In this document: positions 1 through 8,885 of the stretch, in pieces
How positions within the stretch are numbered: the stretch's first letter is position 1
Layout of the letters: each line of letters begins with the position of its first letter
Assembly: GCF_007431345.1 (NCBI RefSeq)
Contig: NZ_CP041730.1
Span: 682,001-746,000, forward strand
Length of the DNA stretch: 64,000 bases
Reading direction: 5' to 3'
DNA from: Chitinimonas arctica
GTDB taxonomy: Bacteria; Pseudomonadota; Gammaproteobacteria; Burkholderiales; Chitinimonadaceae
The notes under the pieces: generated by a model
Seen by the model: the letters and a program-made list of their open reading frames with translations, nothing else
Databases searched by the model: none
Told to the model about the DNA's origin: nothing
Program-made: the position numbers and the translations under genes

Positions 1-1573
1 GGCCGTAGCGCAGCAGCAAGGTCTCCGGCGCGGGCCGGCCATCGCCGCCGGGGATCGCCCTGGCGGTGTCCAGCAATGGCAAGAGGGTCTCGGGCTGGTG
101 AATATTGTAGCCATTGCGCGTCCAGCGCTGCAATTCCACACTCGCCCGGCTGACCGCCGTTTGTTGCTCGCGCTGATGGGTATAGTTGCTTAGCAGGAGT
201 ACCGCCGCCAGCAAACCGGTCACCGCGATGGCGCCCACCGCCGCCCGCTGCAGCCAGCCCCGGCGCCGCTCCAGCTTCCAGTTGGCGCCGGCCAGACCGG
301 ATTCCTGGAAGATCACTTCGCGCAGCAGGCGGGTCAGGAAGAAAGCGCGCGGCTCCCCCGCCATGGGGGTGGCGATATCGGGCGTGCGCAGCTGTGCCGC
401 CAAGGGGCTGATCGCCTGCATGGGCAAGCTACCCTCTTGCTGGGCGCTGCTGAAATACACGCCCCGCAACATGGTATTGGGCCGAAAACGCGAGGACTCG
501 AAAGCCTCGTGCAGAAAATGAGCCAATCGTTCGCCCAAGGCGGCGAACTGGATCGGAAAGCCGTGTATGGCGGCGCGCCGTTCCAGGTCGCTTTCCTGTT
601 GCAGCCGGTCGACCAGCCGCGCATGCATTTGGCCGACCAGGGCCTGGAATTGGGCCGGAAAGTCCGCCAGGCTGTCGTCCACCTGGTCCGGTTCGCGCAA
701 GGGAAAGCTCATTCCCCATACCTGCGCGCGCTGGTCGCGTCCCAGGTCTTCGAAATAGTCGGCGAAGCCGGGCAGCCGATCGCACTGGGTCACCAGCAGA
801 TAGACGGGAAACTGGGTGCCCAAGCCCAGATGCAGTTCGCTGATGCGCTCATGCAGCAGATTGGCCTGGGCCGCCCGCGCCGCTTCATCCTGCCAGAGAT
901 CGGCGACATTGAGCGTGACGATCACGCCATTGAGCGGGCAGCGGCGACGGTAGCGGCGCAAATACTGCAACAGCGTGTCCCAGACCGCCAGCTCGGCGCG
1001 GTCGCGCTGCGGTGCGAGCGTGCAGCGCCCGGCTACATCCAGCAATACCGCCCGCTCGGCGATCCACCAATCGCAGGGCGCGCCGTTGCCGCGTCCATCG
1101 GCGGGCATCATGGCGGCGGGGAAACGCAGGCCGGATTGCTGCAGCACGCTGCTTTTGCCACTGGCCGAGGCACCCAATAACAGGTACCAGGGCAATTTGT
1201 AGATGTCGTGTCCGCGTAGCCGGCTAGCCAGCCCGACCCGGCGCAACAGCCGCTGCGCTTCGCGAAAACCGTGCGCCAGCGCATTGCGCTGGTCGATGCT
1301 GTTCTGCTCGTCCGGCGCCAGCGCAGCCGTGCCGGGCATGACCAAACGCACACCCGACAATTTGCCGGCCAGGCCGCGCAGGCTCCAATACAGCAGCCAG
1401 ATACCCAGCAAGACCAGGATCAATTGAACACGGACCATCACGGCCGCAAGGGGGGCTTTGCCATCCACGGCGATACGCGGCCCCTGGAACCAGACCAGGA
1501 GCGCCAATAGCACGGCCAGCAAAAGCGAGAGGACAAGGGGCTTGGCAAGCCAGCCAGCAATTCGTTTGATCAT
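1..1573 (-). CDS. tssM: Type VI secretion inner-membrane protein TssM (IcmF), C-terminus missing
   Basis: The frame is open from an ATG at 1573 to the left edge, so about 524 N-terminal residues of a protein normally over 1100 aa are present. TssM forms the T6SS trans-envelope complex with TssL and TssJ. Visible are two N-terminal membrane segments (about residues 12-30 and 47-67), a Walker A motif GASASGKS (134-141) followed by a GTPase-like domain, and a third hydrophobic segment near residue 440 before the periplasmic part. A Walker A motif is present in many but not all TssM proteins and may support nucleotide hydrolysis. The gene begins 34 bp after the tssL stop, last in the operon as seen here. 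The ATG at 1573 was chosen because an alternative at 1589 is in another frame. Confidence 0.95.
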   Translation of the reverse strand, partial: MIKRIAGWLAKPLVLSLLLAVLLALLVWFQGPRIAVDGKAPLAAVMVRVQLILVLLGIWLLYWSLRGLAGKLSGVRLVMPGTAALAPDEQNSIDQRNALAHGFREAQRLLRRVGLASRLRGHDIYKLPWYLLLGASASGKSSVLQQSGLRFPAAMMPADGRGNGAPCDWWIAERAVLLDVAGRCTLAPQRDRAELAVWDTLLQYLRRYRRRCPLNGVIVTLNVADLWQDEAARAAQANLLHERISELHLGLGTQFPVYLLVTQCDRLPGFADYFEDLGRDQRAQVWGMSFPLREPDQVDDSLADFPAQFQALVGQMHARLVDRLQQESDLERRAAIHGFPIQFAALGERLAHFLHEAFESSRFRPNTMLRGVYFSSAQQEGSLPMQAISPLAAQLRTPDIATPMAGEPRAFFLTRLLREVIFQESGLAGANWKLERRRGWLQRAAVGAIAVTGLLAAVLLLSNYTHQREQQTAVSRASVELQRWTRNGYNIHQPETLLPLLDTARAIPGGDGRPAPETLLLRYG

Positions 1574-1607
1574 TCGAGGCAATCTTCACGCAGGGGGCGG
1601 GAGGGTT

Positions 1608-2885
1608 TTAAAGCGCGGCGCCGGGCGCCAGCACGGTGATGACCACACGGCGATTGCGGGCCTGGTTGGCCGGGCTATCGTTGGCAACCAGCGGCTCCAG
1701 CTCGCCACGGCCCTGGGTCAGGAAGCGTTCCGGTTGGCCGGCCTGGCGCAGGATGGCCAGCACGGCATCGGCGCGCGCCTGCGACAGCTGCCAATTGGAG
1801 CCGAAGCGGTTGGACGTCAGCTTGCGATCATCGGTATGGCCAGCGATCACCACCCTGCCCGGCACGGTCCGAAGGGCCTCGGTCAAGCGCCCCAACAGCG
1901 GCCGGTAAGCCGGCTGCACCTCGGCGCTGCCCGAGGCGAACAAGCCGTCCCCGAACAGGGTCACCACCGAACGATCCCCACCCTCCTGCACCGACAGCAA
2001 CCTGGCGGCGATCTCCGGTGCCAGCAACTGCGCCAGCCGTAGCTCCAGCAGCGGCTTGGCCACCACCGGCTTGCGCGGTGTTTCCAGCCCGATCTGCTGC
2101 AGCTCCGCCAGCAACGTATCGTTACCGCTCTCCAGGCGCCAGCGCAAACCGCCGTACAGCAAGACGACCGCCAGCGTCGCCAGGCCCAGCGTCAACCACA
2201 GCGGCTTCATGCGCAGCAGCGGGCTGCGCCTGTCCACCACGCCGCGCCATTGCGGCGACAGTTCCGCTTCCGGCACCCCGCGCTGGCCACGGATCAGCTG
2301 CCGCAACCAGGCGCGCAATTGCTCCAGCTCGCCTCGCCCCCCTTCCACCAGGCGGTAGCGTCCTTGCAGGCCCAGCGCCAGGATCAGGTAGCACAGCTCC
2401 AGGCCGTCGATATTGGACTTGGGATCCTGTGCCAGCCGTTGCAGCAATTTGAAGAATTGCTCGCCCCCCGCGGCCTCGCCATGAAAGGTCACCAGCAGGC
2501 TGCGGCTGGCCCAGGCGCCGCCGCCGCCCCAAGGCGTGGCCGAAATGACTTCGTCCAGCAGCGTGCACAGGCAGTAGCGCGCCGTTGCCAGCAGTTCGAC
2601 GGCAATACGCTGCTGCTGGCAGTCCGCCACGAAGGTCTTGGTCATCTCCATCAGCTGGCCGCGCAATGCTTCCATGGTCGGTGGCGTCATCGTCAGGCGC
2701 AGCAGCGGCACCAGTTGCAGCAGCGGCTGGGCCGCCCGTACCAGCGGATTCAGGCCACCCAGCTGGATGGCCGCCAGTTCGGCATATTCATACGCAAGGC
2801 TATTCGCCTCGAACGGCGCGGGGATGGCCGCCGCCTCGGCGCCCTCCGGTGCGAACCGTTGTTCCGCCACGGTTTGATTCAACAT
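1608..2885 (-). CDS. tssL: Type VI secretion protein TssL with C-terminal OmpA-like domain
   Basis: This is a 425-aa DotU-family inner-membrane protein that pairs with TssM. The cytoplasmic DotU domain (about residues 30-220) contains the motif LLDEVISATPWG. A single membrane segment (about 245-265) follows, then a periplasmic OmpA/MotB-like peptidoglycan-binding domain with the signatures GHTDD and NRRVVI. The OmpA fusion is the evolved TssL form that anchors the complex to the cell wall itself, which may matter because no separate TagL is visible. The start at 2885 is preceded by GGGAGGGG, a strong ribosome binding site. A longer reading to 2990 would run into tssK. The tssK stop lies 11 bp upstream. 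Confidence 0.95.
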   Translation of the reverse strand: MLNQTVAEQRFAPEGAEAAAIPAPFEANSLAYEYAELAAIQLGGLNPLVRAAQPLLQLVPLLRLTMTPPTMEALRGQLMEMTKTFVADCQQQRIAVELLATARYCLCTLLDEVISATPWGGGGAWASRSLLVTFHGEAAGGEQFFKLLQRLAQDPKSNIDGLELCYLILALGLQGRYRLVEGGRGELEQLRAWLRQLIRGQRGVPEAELSPQWRGVVDRRSPLLRMKPLWLTLGLATLAVVLLYGGLRWRLESGNDTLLAELQQIGLETPRKPVVAKPLLELRLAQLLAPEIAARLLSVQEGGDRSVVTLFGDGLFASGSAEVQPAYRPLLGRLTEALRTVPGRVVIAGHTDDRKLTSNRFGSNWQLSQARADAVLAILRQAGQPERFLTQGRGELEPLVANDSPANQARNRRVVITVLAPGAAL

Positions 2886-2896
2886 ATCCCCTCCCT

Positions 2897-4231
2897 TTAG
2901 CGGCGGATCGCCCAGAGTTCCATATCCAGGCCGGGGAATTCGCCGGCCACGTGCAAGGCGATGCCGGCCGAGCCGGCCAACTGCGCCCACAGCTCATGGC
3001 TGTTATCCAGTGCGAAGTAGCTATAGCCGGCATGGAACGGGAGTTGCCGAGGCGCCACCGGCAGGCCGCGCAGCCCGACGCCGGGGAGTTGCAGGTTGAC
3101 CAGGTCGCGGATCTTTTCCACCGGACCGATCTTGACCTGCGCGGGGAAGCTGCTCCAGATCGCCTCGACCGGCAGGTCGGCATGCACCGCCAGCACGAAC
3201 GAGGCGGTATTGAATAGGCTGGGATCGGGCAAGACCGCCACGCTCAAGCCGAACTTGCGCTTCTCCAAGGCGATAGGCACCGCCAGGGGGTCCATCACCA
3301 TGCTGAGCGAGTGGCGCAGCTCGGCCATCAGCGGCTGGAAGCTTTGCTGCAGGGCATCGTGCTGGTAGGCCGGATAGCGGGAGCTGCGCTTGCTTGCCTG
3401 GCTGAAGCTGGCCAGCTCGCCGGCCAACTGCACCACGGCACGGTACAGCTGCTCCGGATGCAGTCCGCTACAGGCGCTGAAATGGGTGAACAGCGGTTCG
3501 GCGCGGTTGATCAGCTGCAGCAGCAGGAAATCGGCGATTTCGCCGGTGCCGGTGACGCCGGGTTGGGCCAGCCTGGCCGCCAGCGCATCGCCGCGCTGGT
3601 GAAGCAGCCCCGCCAGTTCGTCGACAAAGGCCGCCAGCCGCGGCGCCACCCGATAGTCGAGACAGGGCGGCGAATAGGCCGGGTCCAGCACCAGGCGGTT
3701 GTCGTCGCGCCGTTCCACCACGCGCGCCACGCCCAGCGTGGCATAGGCATTGGCCACCTGCTCGGCCGGCGCCAGGCGCAGCCGCAGGCGCCCTACCCGC
3801 ATCAGCGCACTGTCGTCGGCCCCTTCGTTGCTGTCATGCACCTCGCACTCGGCCCCCTGATAGCGGGCGTAGGCGTCGGCATGCAGATTGGCGCCCACTT
3901 CCGGCACGCCGGGACGGCGCAGCGGCAGGGCCAGCACGATTTGCGTATCGCGCATATCGGCTGGAATATCCAGCGGCAGCGGTAGATCGTCATTCAGTGG
4001 CAGCGACAGCGGCGTGCCGTCCGGCATCACCCCTTCGCAGGCCAACAAGGCCAGCTTGCCCAGGCCCAGCTGCTGCTCATCGATCAGCAGGCGCGAGAAA
4101 CCCCAGCTATAGCCCCCCAGGGCGCGGCAGCGTGCTTCCAGCAAGCTGTGCAGATAGCGGTCCTGCTGCTGCAAATGCTGTGGTTGCAGCAACATCCCTT
4201 CGGACCAGATGACTTTGTTGTTCCAGAACAT
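2897..4231 (-). CDS. tssK: Type VI secretion baseplate protein TssK
   Basis: This 444-aa protein begins MFWNNKVIWSEGMLLQPQHL, the hallmark N-terminus of TssK. TssK trimers connect the cytoplasmic baseplate (TssEFG-VgrG) to the membrane complex (TssL/TssM). Length and the C-terminal receptor-binding-like region are ordinary. It sits between tagH and tssL. No tssJ lipoprotein gene is present on either side, although tssJ commonly adjoins tssK. Confidence 0.96.
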   Translation of the reverse strand: MFWNNKVIWSEGMLLQPQHLQQQDRYLHSLLEARCRALGGYSWGFSRLLIDEQQLGLGKLALLACEGVMPDGTPLSLPLNDDLPLPLDIPADMRDTQIVLALPLRRPGVPEVGANLHADAYARYQGAECEVHDSNEGADDSALMRVGRLRLRLAPAEQVANAYATLGVARVVERRDDNRLVLDPAYSPPCLDYRVAPRLAAFVDELAGLLHQRGDALAARLAQPGVTGTGEIADFLLLQLINRAEPLFTHFSACSGLHPEQLYRAVVQLAGELASFSQASKRSSRYPAYQHDALQQSFQPLMAELRHSLSMVMDPLAVPIALEKRKFGLSVAVLPDPSLFNTASFVLAVHADLPVEAIWSSFPAQVKIGPVEKIRDLVNLQLPGVGLRGLPVAPRQLPFHAGYSYFALDNSHELWAQLAGSAGIALHVAGEFPGLDMELWAIRR

Positions 4232-4300
4232 GTTTCCCCGTCTTACTTTTAATTGATCTTATTGTTCACCCGCACCCAGCTTTGAAGACCCTCGCTATCG

Positions 4301-5485
4301 CTATACCTCCTGCGGCGCGGTCAGCAGGCAGAGCCGTTGATATTCCAGCACCACGGCTTGGTACTGCTTGTCGAATTCCCCCCAGGATTTGGCCGAACGC
4401 TGCCATGGCAGCGCCGCGCCTGCCTCGCGTTGGATACGTGTGGGTGCGAGCCGCAGCAATACGTCGCAGAGGGCGGCCTGCAGGCTGGCGATCTTGTCGT
4501 GTTGGCGTGCATTTCCGGCGGCCAAGGCCTCGACCAGCACGCCGCCGTCCGGCCGGCTGTCATCCGCCGGTTCGCACAGGCATTGGCGCAAAGTCACTCC
4601 GGCATCGGCCTGTAGCGACGTGCTGCGACCGAGCCGGGACGGCGACGGATTTTCCAAGGCGGCTTCGACCGCCGAGCGCAAAAGCCGGCCGACCCGTTCG
4701 GCGAAATGCGGTGCCTCCGCCTGTTCCAGCGCGAGTTCAGGCAGGCCCAGGCCGTGTAGCAACCGAGCCAGGATTTCCGTCGCCTGGGTTGCGGCGGCGG
4801 TCAAGGCTGTGTCAGGTCCCGTTTCGAACAAGGCGGGCGACCGGGCAAGCGGACCAACCGGCAGCGGCTGGCCCGGCCGGCTGAGGCCGGCGGCCGGATC
4901 GTAGCCGTCGGGGAAAATATGGCTCGCCCCACCCAGGGGCAGGCGTTCCGGCGCAACGTGGTCGCTGATGGAACCGGCGAAAGCCGGGCCGTCGGTGGCC
5001 ACCGGCATTGTCAGCAAGGGATCCGCTTCGATCAGGCGCAGCGTGGGTGATCCCAGCGGGATTTCCTCGGCCAGCGGTAAAAAGCTGGCCAAGGTATCCA
5101 GTCCCTGGTATCCATTTGCTGCAGCAGTCTGGACGCCGCCCGCCACACCGGCCCCACCTTCCAGCCCGACTTCCAGATGGTAGGGACCGATCCGCAAGCG
5201 GTCGCCATGGTGCAGCCGTGCCGCGATACCGAATTCCAATGGGCGCTGATTGTGCTCGATCCGGTTGTTGCCCAGGTCGTTGAGATAGAAGGCATCTTCC
5301 CGGTATTCGATGCGGCCTTGCAGGCGCGAGACGGTTTGCGATTCGTCGGCCAGCACCAGCCTGTTTTCCGGCGCACGGCCCAGCGTACCGCCGCTGCGAT
5401 CGAAAAGCGCGCCGAGGGCCTCGATGGGCACCACTTCGCAATGGCTGAGCACGGTCAGGCGCAGGGTGGAGGGAGTGGAATTCAT
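4301..5485 (-). CDS. tagH: T6SS-associated FHA-domain protein TagH
   Basis: This 394-aa protein has an N-terminal forkhead-associated domain (about residues 10-110), with GRAPENRLVL and the D-L-G-N-N motif typical of the fold. A low-complexity centre and a conserved C-terminal TagH domain ending in EYQRLCLL follow. FHA domains bind phosphothreonine and in T6SS act in post-translational control with PpkA/PppA, neither of which is in the window. The usual S-R-x-H-A strand motif reads S-R-L-Q-G here, so the conserved His is replaced. The ATG at 5485 follows AAGGAGC and overlaps the vgrG stop as ATGA, implying translational coupling. The longer frame to 5545 is rejected. Confidence 0.88.
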   Translation of the reverse strand: MNSTPSTLRLTVLSHCEVVPIEALGALFDRSGGTLGRAPENRLVLADESQTVSRLQGRIEYREDAFYLNDLGNNRIEHNQRPLEFGIAARLHHGDRLRIGPYHLEVGLEGGAGVAGGVQTAAANGYQGLDTLASFLPLAEEIPLGSPTLRLIEADPLLTMPVATDGPAFAGSISDHVAPERLPLGGASHIFPDGYDPAAGLSRPGQPLPVGPLARSPALFETGPDTALTAAATQATEILARLLHGLGLPELALEQAEAPHFAERVGRLLRSAVEAALENPSPSRLGRSTSLQADAGVTLRQCLCEPADDSRPDGGVLVEALAAGNARQHDKIASLQAALCDVLLRLAPTRIQREAGAALPWQRSAKSWGEFDKQYQAVVLEYQRLCLLTAPQEV

Positions 5486-7458
5486 GCTAGCTCCTTGCTG
5501 CCGTCGTCCGCCTTCAGCGGCGCGGTCGGCGCGGTGGGGGAACAACCGGCGCCCGCGCCGGCGCCACCGCCGGCATTGAGCAAGACCGGCGTGCCGGTAA
5601 TGGATACGCTGGCCGGTCCGATCACGATGGAGCCGCCACCGGCCTTGAGGGTGATGCTGGCGCCGGCTTCGATCACCAGGTTGGTGCCGGCCTTGATATG
5701 GACGGCCATGCCGCTGTCCACGGCGAAATTCATACCGGCTTTCTGCAGCAGGTCCTTGCCGGTTTGCAGCGAGACGCTGCCATCCACCTTCTGGTTATGA
5801 TCGCCGCCCACCAGGGTATGCATGGCGCCGCCCACCTTGACGAACTGCTTGCCCTCCACCTGCAGATGCTGGTCGCGGCCCACCCAGGTCAGGGCATCGT
5901 GCTTGACGTAGCTTTCCCAATCCTTTTCGGCCCGGATAAACAGCTGCTCGCTGCCCTTGGCATCATTGAAGCGCAGCTCGTTGAAGCCGCCGCCCCCCTT
6001 GGACGAGGCGGTCTTGATGGTGGAAATGGCCGCCTTGGCCGGCAGCGCATAGGGCGGCATATTGGCGGCGTTGTAGACGCTGCCGGCGACGATGGGTTGA
6101 TCCGGATCGCCATCGAGAAATTCGACGATCACTTCCTGCCCCACGCGCGGCAGGAACAGGCTGCCCCAGCGCTTGCCGGCCCAGCCCTGCGCCACCCGTA
6201 CCCAGCAGCGTTGCAAGCGCTTGTCGGCCGGGGCCGGCGAAAACTGCTCCCAGTGGAATTGCAGCATGACCCGGCCGTATTGGTCGGTATGGATCTCTTC
6301 GCCTTCCGGCCCCACCACCATGGCGGTCTGCGGCCCCGTCAGGCTGGGTTTTGTCGTCAGCGGCTGCGAACAGAAGCCGACATCGTGCCCGATCAAATTC
6401 ATGGTGCAGGCAAAGACCGGCTTGGCATCGGTTTCGAGCACCGTGGCGTAAGCGTCGGAATGGAGGGTATAGCTGGCCGATATCACCAGATATTGCCGGT
6501 TCTGGTCGGCACGCGGATGGCCGTTCAAGCGGAACAGGCCGCCCGGACAGACGCCGCGCGCATTGGTCTCGGCCTCGATGCGCTGGCTCAGCACCTTGTG
6601 CGCCTGCAAGGCAATACGCGCATAGCGCTCGCCCTGGGCGGCATCGGTATAGGGCGCGGGACAATCCTGTTGCTCCAGCTCGCCCGCTTGCGGCAACTTC
6701 GCCCGCGCCAGCAGACCTTGCTGGCCGCTCTTGGACGGCGCCTCAAAATCAAAGGCATTGCTGCTGAAGCGGCCGGCCTGCAATTGTCTGCCGCCACGCC
6801 ATTGCCGAATGGCTTCGCACAACTGCGCGCCCCAGGGTTTGTAATCGACCTGGCCATAGCCGGGGATGGCGGTGTGCACCTGGGGCGAATCCGCCAGCAC
6901 CAGGGTATGTTTGCCGCCGGCATGGCGGAAGAAGTAATAGATCCCTTCGCGTTCGATCAGGCGGCTGAAGAAATCGAAGTCGCTTTCCCGATACTGGGCG
7001 CAATGCGGCAATACCGGATAGCTGGCGGAGCACTGGTTATCGACATCGATGTGATAGTCCCGCTCAAGCAGATCCAATACGATCTGCAACACGGTCTTGC
7101 CGGAAAAGAAGCGGCAGTGCGAAGCACGCGTCAGTAGCCATAACCGGGGCCGCAATACCGCCTGGTAGGACAACAGCCGGTCCGATTGCGGCAAGGCGGC
7201 GCCCAGGCCGAACTCGCTGACGATGCCATTGAACTGGCGTTCGCCGCCGCCGGCCAGCGCCAAGGTCACCGACATGTCCTGGCCGAGCAGCGCGTCGAAA
7301 TCGAGATCGGCATCGGTGCCGAGCAAATCCAGGCGGTACTCGCTCAACCGTCCGAGCGCTTCTTCGCCCTGCATGCGCAAAAGCAGCAGGGTATCGGCGG
7401 CAAGCGGGCCCTTGACGGCAAGTTGGCGGTTTTTCTGGGTAAACAAGGATGTCGTCAC
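5482..7458 (-). CDS. vgrG: T6SS spike protein VgrG
   Basis: This protein of about 658 aa forms the trimeric puncturing tip (gp27/gp5-like). The N-terminal Rhs/VgrG core is followed by the gp5 OB-fold with the classic LPRVGQEVIVEFLDGDPDQP motif and then the repetitive beta-helix. The tail ends in a short Gly/Ala-rich stretch with no toxin extension, so this is a structural, not 'evolved', VgrG. The start is best placed at a GTG (7458) overlapping the stop of the PAAR-like gene as GTGA. An ATG at 7524 would lie well inside that gene. The 3' end overlaps tagH by 4 bp. Confidence 0.93.
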   Translation of the reverse strand: MTTSLFTQKNRQLAVKGPLAADTLLLLRMQGEEALGRLSEYRLDLLGTDADLDFDALLGQDMSVTLALAGGGERQFNGIVSEFGLGAALPQSDRLLSYQAVLRPRLWLLTRASHCRFFSGKTVLQIVLDLLERDYHIDVDNQCSASYPVLPHCAQYRESDFDFFSRLIEREGIYYFFRHAGGKHTLVLADSPQVHTAIPGYGQVDYKPWGAQLCEAIRQWRGGRQLQAGRFSSNAFDFEAPSKSGQQGLLARAKLPQAGELEQQDCPAPYTDAAQGERYARIALQAHKVLSQRIEAETNARGVCPGGLFRLNGHPRADQNRQYLVISASYTLHSDAYATVLETDAKPVFACTMNLIGHDVGFCSQPLTTKPSLTGPQTAMVVGPEGEEIHTDQYGRVMLQFHWEQFSPAPADKRLQRCWVRVAQGWAGKRWGSLFLPRVGQEVIVEFLDGDPDQPIVAGSVYNAANMPPYALPAKAAISTIKTASSKGGGGFNELRFNDAKGSEQLFIRAEKDWESYVKHDALTWVGRDQHLQVEGKQFVKVGGAMHTLVGGDHNQKVDGSVSLQTGKDLLQKAGMNFAVDSGMAVHIKAGTNLVIEAGASITLKAGGGSIVIGPASVSITGTPVLLNAGGGAGAGAGCSPTAPTAPLKADDGSKELA

Positions 7459-7844
7459 GGTAGTTGGGTCTGGGTGGTGCCGGCCATATTGATGGCGATC
7501 ATGCCGCCCCAGTTGCACAGGCATTTGGATGCGTTATCGAGCGCCGGGAATTGGCCGATGATCACGGTCGGTTTGCCGGGCAGCCACGGCGCGGGCGTCA
7601 CCGGTACGCACGGCATGGGCGTCAATGCCCCCATGGCGGCCGCCGTGGCCGCCGCCACCATGGGATTGGCCGGCGAGTTGCACATGCCGAAGGGCAGGAT
7701 ATTGACCATGGGCTTGGAGTCCATGATGGTCGCGGCCGGGCCGGTCTCGGCGATGACCTGGGCGAGCGGCAGCACCACCAGGCTCGATGGGGCCGCGCCA
7801 AAACTGCATTTGAGCATGGCGCCGTTGGCGACTTGATTGGACAC
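7455..7844 (-). CDS. PAAR-like protein (DUF4280 type), T6SS spike tip
   Basis: This 129-aa protein has the pattern of the DUF4280 PAAR-like family: an N-terminal GAMLKCSFG motif, central CNSPANP and a C-terminal C-x-C-x-W-G-G-x-I motif with cysteines that could bind metal. Such proteins cap VgrG and sharpen or adapt the spike. It has no C-terminal toxin domain. It lies 12 bp after tssG and overlaps vgrG by GTGA, which supports a partnership with that VgrG. Family assignment is from recognised motifs. Confidence 0.82.
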   Translation of the reverse strand: MSNQVANGAMLKCSFGAAPSSLVVLPLAQVIAETGPAATIMDSKPMVNILPFGMCNSPANPMVAAATAAAMGALTPMPCVPVTPAPWLPGKPTVIIGQFPALDNASKCLCNWGGMIAINMAGTTQTQLP

Positions 7845-7856
7845 GATGGGGCTTCC

Positions 7857-8885
7857 TTATCCTGGTCCGCCACGCGGTTTGATCAATAGCCGCCTGGCGC
7901 TTTCCTTTGCGCTACCCGCCGCCAGCCAGGTCCCCAGACCCATGCCGGCCCCGTCCCCCAAACGCGTCCCCTTGATCGCCGCCGGCTTGAGCCGCAATTC
8001 CACATCCCAATCCAGTGCGTGCCCCACGTACTGGCGTACCCAGGCTTGTAGACGTGAAAAGCTGGCGCCGCCCGGCAACAGGCGGTCGTAGTCGGCCTGG
8101 TCCAGGGGACCGATCACGATGCGGAATTTGTGCTGGCAATCCCACACCTTCTTACCCAGCACGCAGCCCTTGCCCAGGGTGGACGAGCCGCCCCTGGCGC
8201 CCAGCCGGGTATGAGCCTTGGCCGGCAACGCCAGCCATTGCCCGACGAATTGCTCGATGGCCACGGGCAGGCCGAAGTATTGCGAGAGCAGCAGCGCCAG
8301 GCCGGCGGCATGGCGGGTCTTGCCGGCCAGCAATCCGGTAAAATGCAGGTGGTCCTGCTCGTGCGCGCATTGCCGCGCCGCATCCGGCAGCGATGCCCTT
8401 GCGCTTTGACCGGACAAGCTGCCCAGGTAGTCGGCGAAGCGATCGTCGTCGGGCCGGTCGCGGCTGATCACCGGCTGGCTGCTGGCCCAGCTCCGATAAA
8501 GCAGGCTGAGGATGCGGTGGTGGAAGATGTCCAGAAAGGCTGCCAGCGTGTGATCGCCGGCGTGATGCTGCCGCTCGCGCACGTACTCGGTCAGGTGCAA
8601 GGGCATCGGGCCGTCCGCACCCAGCAGACCCAGCAGATTGACCGCCAGCCGGGCCGGCCGCTCGCCGGCGCGCCGGTACGGCCCCAAGGGGGTGGACTGG
8701 AAGCACAGTTCGGCATCCTGCCCCAGCCGCAGCGCATCGTCGGCGGGACGGAAGGACTGGCCCAGCCTCGGCTTGTCGCGGTGGGCGCGCTCCAGCAGAC
8801 GCATCGCCTGGTAGAAGTCGAAGCGGTGCGAGGATTTTTCCAGGCGATCGGCCAAATGCTCGGCGCGATTCACAGTAGCTGACAT
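7857..8885 (-). CDS. tssG: Type VI secretion baseplate protein TssG
   Basis: This 342-aa protein has the conserved N-terminal region RFDFYQAMRLLERAH found in TssG (VasB/ImpH). TssG pairs with two TssF copies in each baseplate wedge. Length is normal and the frame is intact. The ATG at 8885 would be overlapped by the end of tssF once the tssF frameshift is corrected (tssF stop at 8870), the expected coupled arrangement. Confidence 0.95.
   Translation of the reverse strand: MSATVNRAEHLADRLEKSSHRFDFYQAMRLLERAHRDKPRLGQSFRPADDALRLGQDAELCFQSTPLGPYRRAGERPARLAVNLLGLLGADGPMPLHLTEYVRERQHHAGDHTLAAFLDIFHHRILSLLYRSWASSQPVISRDRPDDDRFADYLGSLSGQSARASLPDAARQCAHEQDHLHFTGLLAGKTRHAAGLALLLSQYFGLPVAIEQFVGQWLALPAKAHTRLGARGGSSTLGKGCVLGKKVWDCQHKFRIVIGPLDQADYDRLLPGGASFSRLQAWVRQYVGHALDWDVELRLKPAAIKGTRLGDGAGMGLGTWLAAGSAKESARRLLIKPRGGPG

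Noticed and set aside
5698..7137. 479-codon plus-strand open frame opposite vgrG
   Set aside because: Shadow of vgrG caused by codon bias.
7459..7524. Longer VgrG start at 7524
   Set aside because: It lies deep in the PAAR-like gene; the GTG at 7458 makes a standard 4-bp overlap and gives the usual VgrG N-terminus.
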